Shown piece after piece: positions 10,311 to 22,710 of a stretch of 64,000 nucleotides of DNA. The notes beneath the pieces were generated by a model that had not been told where the DNA came from, ran no database searches, and worked only from the letters and a program-made list of their open reading frames with translations. Numbering within the stretch: position 1 is the first letter of the stretch; each line of letters begins with the position of its first letter. Source of the stretch: Kuschelorhynchus macadamiae. Lineage: Eukaryota > Arthropoda > Insecta > Coleoptera > Curculionidae. Position numbers and translations under genes: made by a program. The stretch covers positions 2,553,001-2,617,000 of the forward strand of contig JAUTXW010001306.1 in the NCBI GenBank assembly GCA_030620095.1, in the 5' to 3' direction.

Positions 10311-10562
10311 GTAGGTGAAGATACCAATTTTTTATTACTTCCTAAGGTCTTTTCAAGATAATTTTCTTTTTAAATGCCTTCATATGATTCACAGGTAATT
10401 AAAACGATATTACGTGTTTGGTAACAAAACTCTTGTTTTATAAGAAAAAGCCTTTCTAAAAAGGCAGTCCGATACTTAAATTACCCGGACTTCCCTCGTT
10501 ATGATTTGTTTCCATGTGTTAGGAGTAATGAAGTGTGACCCAGTTTAGTTCATTACAAAAAA

Positions 10563-11080
10563 GACTAGTTTGGACCGATCAGAAAATATTCGGGGACTAA
10601 CCTTAAAATCAAAATAAGCGAATATTTTCAAAATTCATCCGGCACTAACGAATATTTACAAAAATAAGAAATCACTAACGAAACTAATCGAGGCACTAAC
10701 GAACAATGCCTAGTTTGGGACGATCAGAAAAACTTTGGGGGTTGATCTGGAGACAAAAAAAAAGAATATTTCCAAAATTAAGCAAGTAATAACGAAACTA
10801 CTTAAAGCACTAAAAAGCACTAACGAAGCACTGCGGACGTCACCTAGTTTAGGGCGATCAGAAAAACTTCGTGGACTGATCTTAAAACAAAGATAAGCGT
10901 ATATTTACAAAAATAAGAAAGCACTAACAAAACTAATCGGAGCGTCAAAAAGCACTAAAAGACGATGCCTGGTTTGAATCGATCAGAAAAATTTTAGAGG
11001 CTGACTTCGAAATGTAATAAAAAATATTATTTGCGAAACTAAGAAAGCACTAAGAAACCAGATGAAATACTAAAGAAGAC
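10563..11080. repeat. Tandem array, four diverged units of about 116-145 bp
   Basis: 'ctagttt(g/a)g(g)(a/g)c' followed by 'gatcagaaaaa' starts near 10565, 10710 and 10853, and a variant (ctggtttgaatcgatcag) starts near 10969. Short 'cactaacgaa' words are repeated several times within each unit, giving an inner periodicity. A piece of the complex-repeat end lies just upstream (10490-10555, 'taatgaagtgtgacccagttta'). Confidence 0.85.
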
Positions 11081-12820
11081 CCCGCACATTTCTTATGAAA
11101 AATGGCTTTCAGTCAATTTTTGTGAAAGTCTAATATGTTGTAGTTTTCGATCCCCTGATCCAAAGCTTTCATGGCCTCAACTAAATCCTGCGGCTAGTTT
11201 TTACCGGGTAATGAAGTTGGAATGTTGCAATTTCCATATTTTACGCAAAATTTTATTTTTTTTTATTTTTAAATACTTATTATGTATTCAAATAGGTCAG
11301 CCGCTTAGAATATTTTTGATTAAAAGTTAATGTATGTAAAAGTAAAAATAAACTTATACAGGGTGAAGCTGTATTCCAAAATCTAATCTTTTTTTTTTCA
11401 TAGTCGACTAAAATATTAAAATTCCAATTTTTGCTAAAAGCTTTATTACACTAAAACAAACAGTCATATTTCGCTGGATTTGTTATATGTTTCTCAAAAT
11501 GAAATGTAAATTAAAGAGTTTTTTCGGACATGTTTGTACATAGCTTACATTACAGTGGCTATAAATTGTATTATACAAGTTGTATATAACCTATTGCAGT
11601 ATCTGAAAATCGATCTAATCTGTTTATAGCTCGGATATTTAAATATCCAGTGAAATTGACACATTTTAAATATTATATAATGCATATTGTCAATAGATAC
11701 ATATTTAATAACATAATTGTAAATAAAATGACACAGGGTGTTTCATAAAATTCTAGAAAAAACTATATATTGATATGTCAAATTCCCCTGATTTTTCATA
11801 ATAATTCCTCAAAGACTGATACAATTATGTTAATATAATACTAATAAACAAGGTTTTTGATAAACAGTTCCCTTGTTTTGTTCTCATAATTTCAATAATA
11901 TCGATTATATAATATATTTATAACATCATTTATAATATACGAAACTGTAAAATAAGTGTGGATTGTATCACAAAAATTGATGGTTACATCTATAATCTAT
12001 TATTAATATTCTTATATTTAGTTAACACCTATACAGTGTGTCACTTGAATGGGTCACCTTTTATTATCTGAACTAGTTAAGATAAAAAATTAAAATTTGG
12101 TAAACTTTAATACCAGACAAATGCTCCTTTGTGATGCATTTGTTTCGTGATTAAACATTTCAAAGTAGCATGGCGGCTGGCCGGCATCTTCATCTTTTTC
12201 TTTTAAAAGACCCTTGAAATCCTAATTTATCCTCAAATTATGGAGACATCAACATTACACAATTTAAAACCATTCGTAAATATGAAGAAAAAAAATCATA
12301 AAAATGTGATGTATTTTTTTACACATATGATTCTTAATTAATATTTTCTTACGAGCATGTGTGCTAAATATTGTACTTTTTTTAGGTTGTCAGATTAACA
12401 AATTACCGTCATTTCGAACTGGAACTATATTAAGCGCATATTTTTTAGATAAATTATTGTTAAAAAAACTTTTCAAAAGATGTACTATTTCCATTTTGTG
12501 TTTTTTTTATATTATTACAATCTGAGAAATTATTATGAAAAATTAGGTGAATCTGACGTAACTATAACAGCAAGGTTAGTCTAGAATGTTATGAAACCCC
12601 CTCTATTAATTTGTTCTTAATTAAATTATTAAAGCAGCATTTAATGATAATATTCGTTCGATAATTAAAATGTGCCAATTTTAGTGAGTATTTAAATATT
12701 CCAGCTATAAAGTGATGATCCTGACTTTCAGATAATATGATGCGTTAAAAAATTTGTGTATTAAAACTCATGGCCAGTCTATGTACAAAAGCTTTCGTTA
12801 CAATTATTTAATTTACATTT
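11081..12820. other. AT-rich interval, no gene recognised
   Basis: Contains 'tacagggtg', 'acagggtgtttcata' and 'tacagtgtgtcac' sequences near 11357, 11735 and 12033. These resemble the ends of small insect DNA elements, but no paired TIR or TSD could be shown. No coding sequence is seen. Confidence 0.4.
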
Positions 12821-12825
12821 AATTT

Positions 12826-13833
12826 TGATAATCATATCAAAAATTCACCAAAATTTATTAGGGGATAATTTAAGCTCACTGTTAAATATGGAGGTCATTA
12901 GGCAATGTGAGCTAAACAATATAAGGTTTGTTGCACTTCTTCCGAATACCACGCACCTCCTCCAACCGCTAGATGTTGCATATTTTCGAAAGGGCACTGG
13001 CGACAAATTTTAAATAACTGGAAGGATACGGCTTAGGGTTGTCGTTTCAGCGGTGTACCAAAAGATCAGTTTCCGGCACTATTGAAAAGTCTCTTGTCAA
13101 AACTAGAAGAGCGTGGTGCAGAAAACCTCAAGTCCGGCTTCCGTAAGTGCGGAATTTACCCTCTAAATAGTCAAGTCGTTTTAAACCGTTTGTGCAGAAA
13201 GCTTCATCGAGCGCCTTCAAAAATTGCTAAATGAGGCTACAACAATTCAAGTTCGCAGAAGAAAGAAGATGAATGTGCCTGCAGGAAAAGGAATTACCGT
13301 TGAAGATATGAAAAAAAGCCAGGCTGATGCAGATATCACACTGAATCTTCAACCACCTACATCTGGAACCCATCAGCTATTAACATCTGAAAACCAACCA
13401 TCAACATCTGGAATCCAAAAAAAGGTAAAGACATATCAGCGAAAATGTTCGAATAGCTTTGATAACAGTGAAGCTGACAGTGTTCAATACGCCGAAAGTG
13501 AAGATAGCAGTGAGCACTTCTCGCATAATGAAGACGCCTCAGTCGTAGAGGAAAGGCGTTCAACATTAGCTACCCCTCAGTCTTTAAGACATTCAGTAGA
13601 ACAAACTAATGTTAGTGACTATGTAGCTGTAGTCTTCGATGCGAAATACTATGCTGGTCAAATAACTAGGATTGTTAAAAATGGGGCAGTTATAAATGCA
13701 TATGGAAAACAATTGGCTTTCCCAAAGAGATGAAATTTTTTACACGAATGAAGAAATTATAATGAAGCTAAAAGAGTCTATTAAACGAGGAAACAGAGAT
13801 ATTTTTAATGTTCCGGAGTTATTAGATACCTAA
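12826..13833 (+). pseudogene. Pogo/Tigger-like transposase, 5'-truncated and frameshifted
   Basis: The frames show the C-terminal half of a DDE_1 (pogo/jerky/Tigger) transposase: 'GDNLSS' (second catalytic Asp), 'NNIRFVALLPNTTHLLQPLD' (third Asp), then in other frames 'ILNNWKDTA', 'VPKDQFPALLKSLLSKLEE', 'LKSGFRKCGIYPLN' and the low-complexity tail 'PPTSG...QPSTSG'. The last part ends near 13831 with 'NVPELLDT'. At least two frame changes and an internal stop separate these pieces. The helix-turn-helix DNA-binding part and the first Asp are missing. The matching right end of the element lies at 14173-14388. Confidence 0.85.
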
Positions 13834-14172
13834 AATTAGGGTGTAGATTGACCTTTTTATTTAACACAAATATTTTTTTATTGCATGTTTTAGACATTAA
13901 GTCGTAAATTCTCGTTGTACCTATCTAAGAAAAATATGTTGTTCTATTTTTAAGATTAAATTTTAATCATTAGAATCTGTGAAAAACGTATTTGTTAGTT
14001 CTTTAATAAAAAAATCTTGTCTAATTACTAGTTTTTTTTTTTAAAGAAATATATATCTACTGCCCTAATATTAAGAAAACATATTATCTCAAACGTTTGT
14101 TAGCTTTATTTATATAGCTATGTATCCTTCTTTAGGACAAAATACTTCTTTATTTACGTGTAAAATATTTCT

Positions 14173-14388
14173 GTACCAAAGTTACCCCGACACACGGGGC
14201 TACTTTAGGACAGCTTTAAAGTACAATAAGTGAAGTACTGCTTAGAATGTTGATTTCATATTTGGGCCATTTCTTGTGTTATAATAAAGATGTTAAATGA
14301 CACTTCTCCGGTTTAAATATTTCATATAACAAGAACTCTATTAACAAAAAACCCTAAAAATCGTACCAAAGTTACCCCAGTTTACGGT
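14173..14388 (-). repeat. Right end of the pogo-like element
   Basis: 'gtaccaaagttacccc' occurs at 14173-14188 and again at 14363-14378, the latter continuing to 'agtttacgg' before TA at 14388-14389. Read from outside, the end is TACCGTAAACTGGGGTAACT, a pogo/mariner-like terminus next to a TA. The inner copy looks subterminal. No matching left terminus was found upstream, in line with a 5' truncation. Confidence 0.65.
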
Positions 14389-14614
14389 ACCTGTGTTTTT
14401 AACTGGATTTTGAAAGATTTTGTTATCTGAATTACCCGTTCAAATTAATGTTTAAAATATAAAAAATGGAGTAATATTCATTCAACTTTCTTCAAACTAG
14501 CGGACTATTCGAGTAGATACTAAATTGACCGTATTTAAGCTTCCCACTTTTTATCTTATAACCGGTGTGACGTCTCGGTATTTTTTTGGACATAAGATTG
14601 AACTAAATTTCCAG

Positions 14615-14728
14615 GGTGCCAATAAATCACAGCAAGTTCAAGAAAAACATCTCATATGACAGCCTGAGAGATGATACATCTAGATACTTACAGGAGAAGT
14701 TCGAGCTGCATGAGACATATTGGAAAGG
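14615..14728 (+). CDS. Exon-like coding island, unidentified host exon candidate
   Basis: An AG at 14613-14614 ('aatttccag') and a GT at 14729 bound 114 nt with one clean frame (1 nt, 37 codons, 2 nt). It reads 'VPINHSKFKKNISYDSLRDD' and then 'TSRYLQEKFELHETYWK'. Base composition and codon choice look coding, unlike the AT-rich flanks. The donor (GTATGG) is weak. I do not recognise the family. It could be one exon of a plus-strand gene that also uses the island at 10226, but their phases do not join directly. Confidence 0.4.
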
Positions 14729-15051
14729 GTATGGAAAAAATCAGTTGGTTTTAATTTAATTTATAATATGAAGATAATTATATAACAAAACCTTTCACTT
14801 CTGGGGCATTTATTTGTTTTTCTTGATCGATTAAATAAAAAATAAATTTTCTTTTTGTGTTACTTAAAGCTAATTTTTGCAATTTAAGTTTAGAGTTAGC
14901 TAGAACATGGTCGTTTAACATTTTTGAAGTCAACTTGTTTCTCCCTCTAATTTATTCAATAATAAACCGGATTTTGATGAAAAGGTAGACTAGACTACTT
15001 ATCGAATCGATCTCAAATCTTGCACAAAATCAAGTATGATATAGGGAGAAA

Positions 15052-15936
15052 CAGTGGCGTGTCTAAAGGGCCCGCAGGACACGCAGCCCGGGGAGGGGGC
15101 TAGTAGGGGGCCCTCAAATCAAACAGGGTATTCAAATGAAATATTTTTTCCATAGTTAAACAATTTTTGCAACCATCGGATACATTGGAAATGTTAATAA
15201 TAGGATAACGAAATATATAAATTCTATAAACAACAAAGTGACAGTACTTAATGCGCATTTAGATGTAATAGTAAGTCAGCTAGAGAAATGATTTACTGCA
15301 TTAAAAACAGTTTATTTAACATTTTCAAATCTCAGATATTGGTTAAATTAAACGACTTAGAAATTTTGGAAAAAGCTCAGTTATTAGTGGAAAAATATTC
15401 AAATGATTTAACTTCTTAACTAGCAACTGAGCTAATTCAGATAAAATCATTATTGTATAATAACATTTAAAACCTTAATACAACTCGTGAATTCGCCAAC
15501 AATATTATTATTTTTTGAGTATATAACGCACTAGTTTTGATAGAAAATAATGGTATAATTAACTAGAGCAGTAAATATTGACGAACTAGATGATAAGTAT
15601 TTATTTCGTCGATACAAAAAGAAAAAAGTCTAGTCTACCGTCAAAGAAAACGGTTCTTGTATTTTACATTATTTTTTTAGTTTTGCTTCATCCAGTGTAT
15701 AGTTATTATTTTTTAATAATTAGTTAATTTTTGTTTTGTGTTTATTATTGTACCTATAACTATTAATCTCAAAACGTATATCGTTCGTTCCTTTTTTTAT
15801 TTCTTTTTTTTTTACTAGAGTTATTTTTTATTTTATGTTATGGTTTTTTGTTAATAAATGTATGACTTTTTTTGTTTACTTTTTTTTTGGAGAAATTATG
15901 CATGGGGGCCCTCCAAGAAAATTCGCCACGCTGCTG
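15052..15936 (+). mobile_element. Internally deleted hAT element with 8-bp TSD
   Basis: Left end CAGTGGCGTGTC at 15052. The right end, read on the minus strand, is CAGCAGCGTGGCG and ends at 15936. The flanking octamers are gggagaaa (15044-15051) and gggataaa (15937-15944), a 7/8 match as expected for hAT. Near 15330-15465 a hAT/ZMYM1-type remnant is readable ('LVKLNDLE', 'AQLLVEKYSNDL', stop, 'LATELIQIKSLL'). The rest is degraded AT-rich sequence. Confidence 0.8.
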
Positions 15937-16189
15937 GGGATAAACTGGTAAAATGTTGGTGTGAAGCCAATGTAGAGAATCAAAATAACCGCCTAATGAA
16001 ATGCGGCCTAATGAAATAAAAAACTTTATTAATTGAGGAAAATAATAAATAAAATGTAAATAAATCTTTGAGAAATAAATAGTAATAATAGAAAAATAAA
16101 TATAAACAAAATAAAATTCGGTAAATTCGCCTTTATCCACAACTTCTCTCGTTTATTAAATATTTTCTTTTAACAGGAATAGTGAAGCG

Positions 16190-17390
16190 TTCAAATATTT
16201 ATATTAAAAAACAATTTGTTTCACCATATTAGATTCGTATCAATATTTTACCCGTTTCTACTTATGCCAGACTTGACTTTTGGACATAATTTAAAATAAT
16301 TTTCATAAGTAGCTTTTGCACTAATCTTTTTAAGTCCACAATTTTGTTACGTCATGATGAATTGTTCGTCTATCCCTATACTACAATTAATTTTTTTGCA
16401 AAATTGGAAGTCAATTAAATAAGAAAATTTGTTTACGTTGTTTAATAAACACCTTATTTGGCTGCCATTTTGTTTCGTCATCTTAAAATTGTTCCCCAAT
16501 TTTGCCATTTTATCTATATGACACACTTAATGCCTGCACAAAATTTGAAATTAATCTAATAAGTAGTTTTTCAGGCTGATTCATATTTAACCCTTGACTT
16601 TTGTGCAAATTTGAGGTCAATTGGATAATTAGTTTTTTAGTAATATTTTTCACTAGGCTGCCTTTTTTTCACCATACTGGATTTTTACCGAAATATTACT
16701 AGGCATCCCCTTATGAACCGTAATTTCTATTAATTCTTCTTTCATGCTAAAACGTAAAAATATGTAAACTAAGTTATGAAAATGATCTGTCTGTCTGCCT
16801 GTTCTTACTTACCCGAATGACTTGAAATTTTGGTGAAATATTAAGGGCGGAACAAAATGGCAGCCTAATAATATAGTACTAAAAAACTAATTATCAATCA
16901 ACTGGCAAAAATTTTGGTACGAATTCAAGATAGCGAAACAAAATGGCGGCCTAATAAAATAAATCAGCGTAAAAAAACTACTGAGAATTTAGTATGATAC
17001 AGAAATAAACTAGTAAAGTTGTGGAACGAATTCAAGATGGCGGAACAAAGTGGCAGCCAAATAAAATGTTTACAGCCGTCAAAAATGTTACATAGAACTG
17101 AACTGGCAATTTTTTAGTCTGAATCCAAGATAACAAAACAAATGGCGACCAAATAAAATACTAAAAAAAATCACCCTGAAAAAGTACTTATTAGGTTTAT
17201 TTCCAATTTTGTGCAAGCATTAAGTGCGATAAAGAGATAAACTTCTAAAATTGTAGTACGAATACAAAAAGTGGAACAAAATAGGAGTCAAATAAAATAT
17301 TTTAAAAAATCAACGTAAAAAATATCTTCTTACTTAATAGACTTTAAATTAAGCACAAAAATTTAATGTGACATAAGGATACACTGGTAC
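16190..17390. repeat. Head-to-head pair of ATGGCGG complex-repeat copies
   Basis: 16190-16740 reads as the repeat on the minus strand (for example 'tttggacataatttaaaat', 'gttacgtcatgatgaatt', 'ggctgccattt'). From about 16780 to 17390 it reads on the plus strand (leader 'gtctgtctgcctg', then four or more 'cgaattcaagatggcgg'-type subunits). The plus arm is interrupted at 17390 by the Ty3 element and resumes at 22128 with 'ggtaagaattcaacataac', which matches the equivalent place in the array at 24.77 kb. Confidence 0.75.
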
Positions 17391-17588
17391 TGTAGGATAG
17401 TGTAAAAATCAATATGTATACTTACCTTTATTAGTATAAACCTACCTTAAGGAGGAGGAGTTGTGACATACGTCAAGGAGATGACAGTTGTTTTTATGTA
17501 GTGTAATGAAAACAAGTTCTATAAAATAAATCGTAATTCATCTAAATAATCTTTATGTTTTATTACAAGACAAATACATAAAATTACA
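17391..17588 (+). repeat. 5' LTR, 198 bp
   Basis: Runs TGTAGGATAG...AAATTACA. It contains 'tataaaataaatc' and an 'aataatctttatgttttatt' poly(A)-signal-like stretch. It carries a 7-bp insertion relative to the 3' LTR near 17434-17443. Confidence 0.93.
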
Positions 17589-17603
17589 TGGCGCAGTCGG
17601 TAG
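17589..17603 (+). other. Primer-binding site of the Ty3 element
   Basis: TGGCGCAGTCGGTAG follows the LTR end directly. The TGG start matches the CCA end of a tRNA. The sequence resembles the PBS of Drosophila 17.6/297-type elements (serine tRNA); the exact tRNA is inferred. Confidence 0.75.
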
Positions 17604-17775
17604 TGAAATTAAAATAAATCAATCTAGACGCCAGGAGCCTGTGTACAAAAATAAACATATTGAGATTTGAGGTTAGGAAGCAGCATGACTAACAAGTTGT
17701 TTTTGTTAGTAACAAAATAATCTTTAAACAAGAAATTAAAAGGATAACCATGGGGATCATCGTGGAATAAGTCCC

Positions 17776-20700
17776 ATGCGTATGGACGGCAACATAGCCC
17801 AAAACTGGCACTTTTGGAGAAGCCGATTCGAAAACTACGTCAAAGCCTCCGAAGTGGTGAAAAAATCCGAAGAAGTACAATGTGCTCAACTACTACATTA
17901 TTTGGGTAAAGAATGGTTCAAAATATACAGCACTTTTTCTTTTGGGTAAGGAGAAAAAGATAAATTACAGCCATTGTTATCTAAGTTTGAGGCTCATTTT
18001 AAGCCAAAAGTAAATCTGTCCTATGAAAGATACATCTTTTTTACAAGAAGACAGCAGCAGGGACAGTCTTTGGAACAAGTTATTGTGTCCTTGAAGGAGC
18101 AAGCTCTAAAATGTAAGTTCAAAAATCTCGAAGAAAGTTTGATCAAGTGCATGATCATTTGTGGGGTACGCAGCAGTGAGTTAAGGGAAAAGCTACTGCA
18201 AGACGACACCTTATCACTAGAACAAGCTGTAGAACAGTGCAAAATCGAAATTAGCAAGGAACAAAGTAAAGAAATGCGCAGAAAAGTAGAAAATGATTTT
18301 GAGTTTCCAGAGGTCAATGCCCTTCAGTATAGAAGAGGACAGCAACAGAAAAAAGGTCAAAATAGCTCCAGATATGTAAATAACAAAAATAATACAGGTA
18401 AAAAGATTGTTTCTTGTACAAAATGTGGAAGAACACATAATTTAAATGCTTGCCCTGCATATGGAAAATTTTGTTTAAAATGTAAAAAGAAAAATCATTT
18501 TTCTGTAGTGCGTAAGGCCACAGTTGTACAAGAAATAAATCAGGAAATAAATGAAGAGATAAATAAAATTAATTCCATAACAGAAATAATTAATTCCGCG
18601 TCATTTTTATATATAGGGTCAATTGAATTAAATGAATTAAATAAATGTACATATCAGGCAAATAATAATGAAAACGAATGGTACACTGAAGTATTTATAA
18701 ATAAAAATAAATTTAAATTGAAGGTTGATACTGGTGCAATGTGTAATGTTTTAACAATAGACCATTTGAAAAAATTAAACTTATATAATATTCCTATTAA
18801 GTCAACAACCTGTAGGTTAAGGTCATATACAGGGGATAGTTTAAAAGTAGTAGGCTTGTGTGAGCTAAATTGCATCAAAAATAATAATAAATATAAATTG
18901 GAATTTTATATAGTAGAATGTAATACACATGCAATTTTAGGTTTATCCTCATGTATTAACTTTGGAATAATAAAAAACGTAGAGGCCTTAAAATGTGAAA
19001 ATAACTATAAAGACTTAATTAATAAATTTAAAACAAATTTTGAAGGTATAGGTTGCTTACCAGGTAAGTATAAGATAAAATTAAAAGAAAATGCACAACC
19101 AGTTATTCATGCTACTCGAAGGGTTGCACTACCCTTAAGGAATAAATTAAAAGAGAGTTTGAGTGAGTTAGAAAAACAAAAAATAATTGAAAGAGTGGAT
19201 GGAGCGACTGAGTAGGTAAATGCATTAGTATTAGCTCGAAAACCTAACAGAGACCTCAGAATTTGTTTAGATCCTAAAGATTTAAATAAATGTATCGAGA
19301 GGTAACAGTGTTTGATCCCAACATTGGATGAAATTACTGCAGAAATGGCAGGAGCAAAAGTTTTTTCTACGTTAGATGCCACGTGTGGTTTTTACCAAAT
19401 TGTTTTAGATAGTGAAAGTTCTAATCTGTGTACATTTAGCATTCCATTTGGGCTTTACAAATTTAATAGGGGACCATATGGAATTAAGTCCGCCCCTGAA
19501 GTATTTCAGAAAAAGTTTAGAGAAATATTTAAGGATTGTGAAGGTACAGGCATTTATATTGATAATCTGGTAGTTTATGGAAAAGATAAAAAAGAACATG
19601 ACCTTAAATTAGAAAAAGTGTTAAAAACAGCAAATAAAAATAATGTAAAATTTAATTTAGATAAATGTCATTTTGGTAAGTCAAATATAAAATATATGGG
19701 ACACCAAATTTCTGAAAACGGAGTATCATTAGATCAATCAAAATTACAAGCTATAAAAGAGTTGACTACACCAACAAGTAAAGAAGATGTACAAAGAGCA
19801 TTAGGTATGCTTACGCATGTTAGTAAATTTATTCCAAAGTTTTCAAGCAATTCAGAACCTTTAAGGTCATTGCTAAAAAAAGATGTTTTATTTTCTTGGG
19901 GGTCTTCTCAACCAAAAGCTTTTGATAATCTTAAAATGATTTTAACTACAAGTCCGGTCTTACAATTTTTTGATATTAATAAAGACACAGTAATTTCAGT
20001 TGATAGTTCAAAGTAAGGGGTAGGAGCAGTTTTGCTTCAAAATAAATTACCTTGTGCGTTTGCCTCAAAAGCACTTACAGAAACACAAACTAGGTATGCT
20101 CAGATAGAGAAAGAGCTATATGCTATATGTTTTGGGGTAAATAGGTTTTAACAGTATATCTTTGGGAAAAGAGTAATAGTGAAAACTGACCATCAGCCAT
20201 TAACATCTATATTTAAAAAACCTCTAAATAAATGTCCTGCAAGGTTGCAGAAAATGCTTTTACAATTACAAAAATTTGATATAGAACTAAGGTTCAAGCC
20301 AGGTAAAGATTTATTGTTAGCAGATGCATTGTCTCATGCATATTTAAAATATAGTCAGGTAGATCAAATAGATGAGGAAATAGAAAATCAAGTATGTATG
20401 GTAAGGTTAGAATTAAATGCAACACCTGAAAAAATAGAAAAAATAAAAAATGAAACAAATAAAGATAAAGTTTTAATAGATCTCAAAAACCAAATTTTAA
20501 TAGGGTGGCCTAACAATAATAAAAAAGTTAAAGAACACATAAAAATTTTTACTCCTTTTAAATCAGAGATAACAATTTATGATAATTTAATTTTTAAAGG
20601 AAATGCTTTGGTAATACCTAAAAGTATGCAAGAAGAAATGCTGAGAGAATTCACTATAGTCATTTAGGCTCTGAAAAGTGTATGAAGTTAGCAAAAGATT

Positions 20701-21912
20701 CTTTGTTTTGGCCAGGTATGGTAAATCAAATTAAACAAAAAATTTCACAATGCCATCAGTGTTTAGCATATGCTAATTCTCAAAACAAAGAACCTTTAAA
20801 GTCACATGAAATTCCAGAGTTACCATGGAATAAGGTTAGATGTGATTTGTATGAAATTAAGGGTCAGAAATATCTTATAGTAGTAGATTATTTTTCCAAA
20901 TATATTGAAATAGCAGACTTAAATGAAAATCTAATAAGTGATGCAATAATTAATCATCCTAAAAATATATTTGCCAGACATGGAATACCATTAATTGTTG
21001 TAAGTGATGATGGTCTACAATTTTCCTCACAAGAGTATAAAAATTTTAGTTTAGAATGGGAATTTCAACATATTATGTCTTCTCCAACATATGCGCAATC
21101 AAATGGTATGGTGGAAAGATATATACAAACTGCGAAGAAAATGTTTAAAAAAATCATTGATGAGAAAAAAGACATTTACATGGCTCTTTTACATTATAGA
21201 TCTACACCTGTTTTTCAAAATATTTCACCAGCAGAAATGTCTAGAAAAATTAGAAACAATCTCTTTTCAACTAAAAAACAATTAAAACCCAAAATTGCTG
21301 ATGTATATAATAAAAATTTTATTAAGAAAAATCAAATTCAACAACAAAAGTCTTACAACAAAAATTCTGTTAAAATTTTAGGCGATCTTAATAATAATCA
21401 AAAAGTTTATGTACAAATAAGGCCTAAAGGAAATTGGTTTCCAGGTATTGTTATGTATAAGTTACGAGACAGGTCATACAAAGTGCAAATGAACAATCGT
21501 TCAATATTTATTCGAAATAGAAGGTTTATTAAACCATACGGTAATAATAATTTTTTAAATAAGCAAGAAGACCATTATTCATCTGCTCAAAGAAAGGAGG
21601 AAAGGAAGGATGTAAAGTGTTATTTAGAGTTAGATAATTGCTCAAGAAATAGTGATGTGAGACAGAATTCAGAAAGTGAGATTGAAATACCAGAAAGGGA
21701 AGTAAGTTTAGAAGAAAGTGCAAATATTACAGAAGAAGAATGTCACTATTCTCAGTGACAATGAACAATACGAAAACTTAAGTAGTAATGGGGAATCAGA
21801 AATAAGTAACAATTCAAGTAGTGATTCAGATTTGGAGAAAAAAATATTTAAAAAAGTCCAAACGACATCTTCAGGAAGATTATCTAAGCCACCTCCAAAA
21901 CTGAATCAATGA
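17776..21912 (+). pseudogene. Ty3 gag-pol polyprotein, broken
   Basis: Gag starts at 17776 (MRMDGNIAQNWHFW). Zinc knuckle 'CTKCGRTHNLNACP...CLKCKKKNHF' at about 18415-18500. Aspartic protease 'VDTGAM' at 18724. RT from about 19085, with the catalytic box reading YIDN (19555-19566) in place of YxDD. RNase H around 19995-20200. Integrase zinc finger 'HYSHLG...CHQC' near 20650-20760, core Asp 'RCDLYE', 'SDDGLQF' and Glu in 'NGMVERY', then a GPY/F-like end and a 'SGRLSKPPPKL' tail. Breaks: stops at 17947 (TAA), 19213 (TAG), 19303 (TAA), 20014 (TAA) and 20149 (TAA), and frameshifts near 20640 and 21740. It cannot make an active polyprotein. Confidence 0.92.
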
Positions 21913-21936
21913 GTAGAGATTATCTAGAAAGGGGGA

Positions 21937-22127
21937 TGTAGGATAGTGTAAAAGTTAATATGTATACTTACCTTTATTAGGGACCTTAAGGAGGAGGAGT
22001 TGTGACATACGTCAAGAAGATGACAGTTGATTTTAAAAAGTGTAATGAAAACAAGTTCTATAAAATAAATCATAATTCATCCAAATAATCTTTATGTTTT
22101 ATTACAAGACAAATACATAAAATTACA
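21937..22127 (+). repeat. 3' LTR, 191 bp
   Basis: Same ends as the 5' LTR. It is preceded by the polypurine tract 'agaaaggggga' at 21926-21936. Confidence 0.93.
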
Positions 22128-22445
22128 GGTAAGAATTCAACATAACACAGAATAACGGTGATCTTAAAAAGTCAGTGTAGAAAAGTGATTAAATGCACGT
22201 TAAATTTCACTCATATCATTTTAATTGTCACAATCTATCCTACTAAACCTGCTCCAGATCAGTGCACGCTTCGTTAACTTTCATCTGCATGATGTCAATA
22301 ATATATCCCCTATCTAACTCGAAACTCGAACGCTGAATTATGCTTTTAACCTAAATCGATTATGTTAGATTAACATCGCGAAAATTTGCTTTAATGTATG
22401 ATGATTCTATACTACAGCGTGCCAGTGCTGGCGTAACGGTGATGC

Positions 22446-22710
22446 CAGTGGCGTAGCTACAACCCTACCAGCCCTCGCACTACGGGGGGAGGGGGGCGGA
22501 AGCTGGGAGCCCAGTGATGTCGATGGGAGGGAAACTATGGTTTTTTAAGAGAGAGAATAACAGCTTATTAATAAAGTGCAAGACGAAGGACTTTTACATT
22601 ATTACGGTTTTATTGTTGGTGTTACGTTTATTTACAAGCATATCGTGCGTATAGGGTCCACTTTGACGAACCTGTAGGTGGGGGGGGCGAAATTTTTAGT
22701 TCCGTCACTG
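22446..22710 (+). mobile_element. Small hAT-like non-autonomous element
   Basis: Left end CAGTGGCGTAGCTAC with a C/G-rich stretch 'gggggaggggggcgg'. The right end, read inward on the minus strand, is CAGTGACGGAACTAAAAATT and is also followed by a C-run. The ends resemble hAT TIRs, but the flanking octamers do not match well, so the borders are approximate. Confidence 0.5.

Larger units (their letters stand above)
17391..22127 (+). mobile_element. Ty3-type LTR retrotransposon, decayed, full length
   Basis: Two LTRs (17391-17588 and 21937-22127) flank a primer-binding site, one gag-pol reading region and a purine tract. Flanks are ggtac (17386-17390) and ggtaa (22128-22132), a 4/5 match for a 5-bp TSD. 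The pre-insertion sequence is independently supported by the uninterrupted complex-repeat copies. Gene order gag-PR-RT-RNaseH-IN with no env, and a fused gag-pol frame, fit the lineage often annotated as K02A2.6-like. About ten substitutions and a 7-bp length difference separate the LTRs by eye, so the insertion is old. Confidence 0.92.

Noticed and set aside
15838..16140. 100-codon minus-strand frame
   Set aside because: It is rich in Phe, Ile and Tyr from AT-rich DNA, spans a hAT border and repeat sequence, and has no motif.
18021..18438. Minus-strand frames over the Ty3 gag
   Set aside because: They are antisense shadows of gag; the plus-strand frame has the zinc knuckle and protease motifs.
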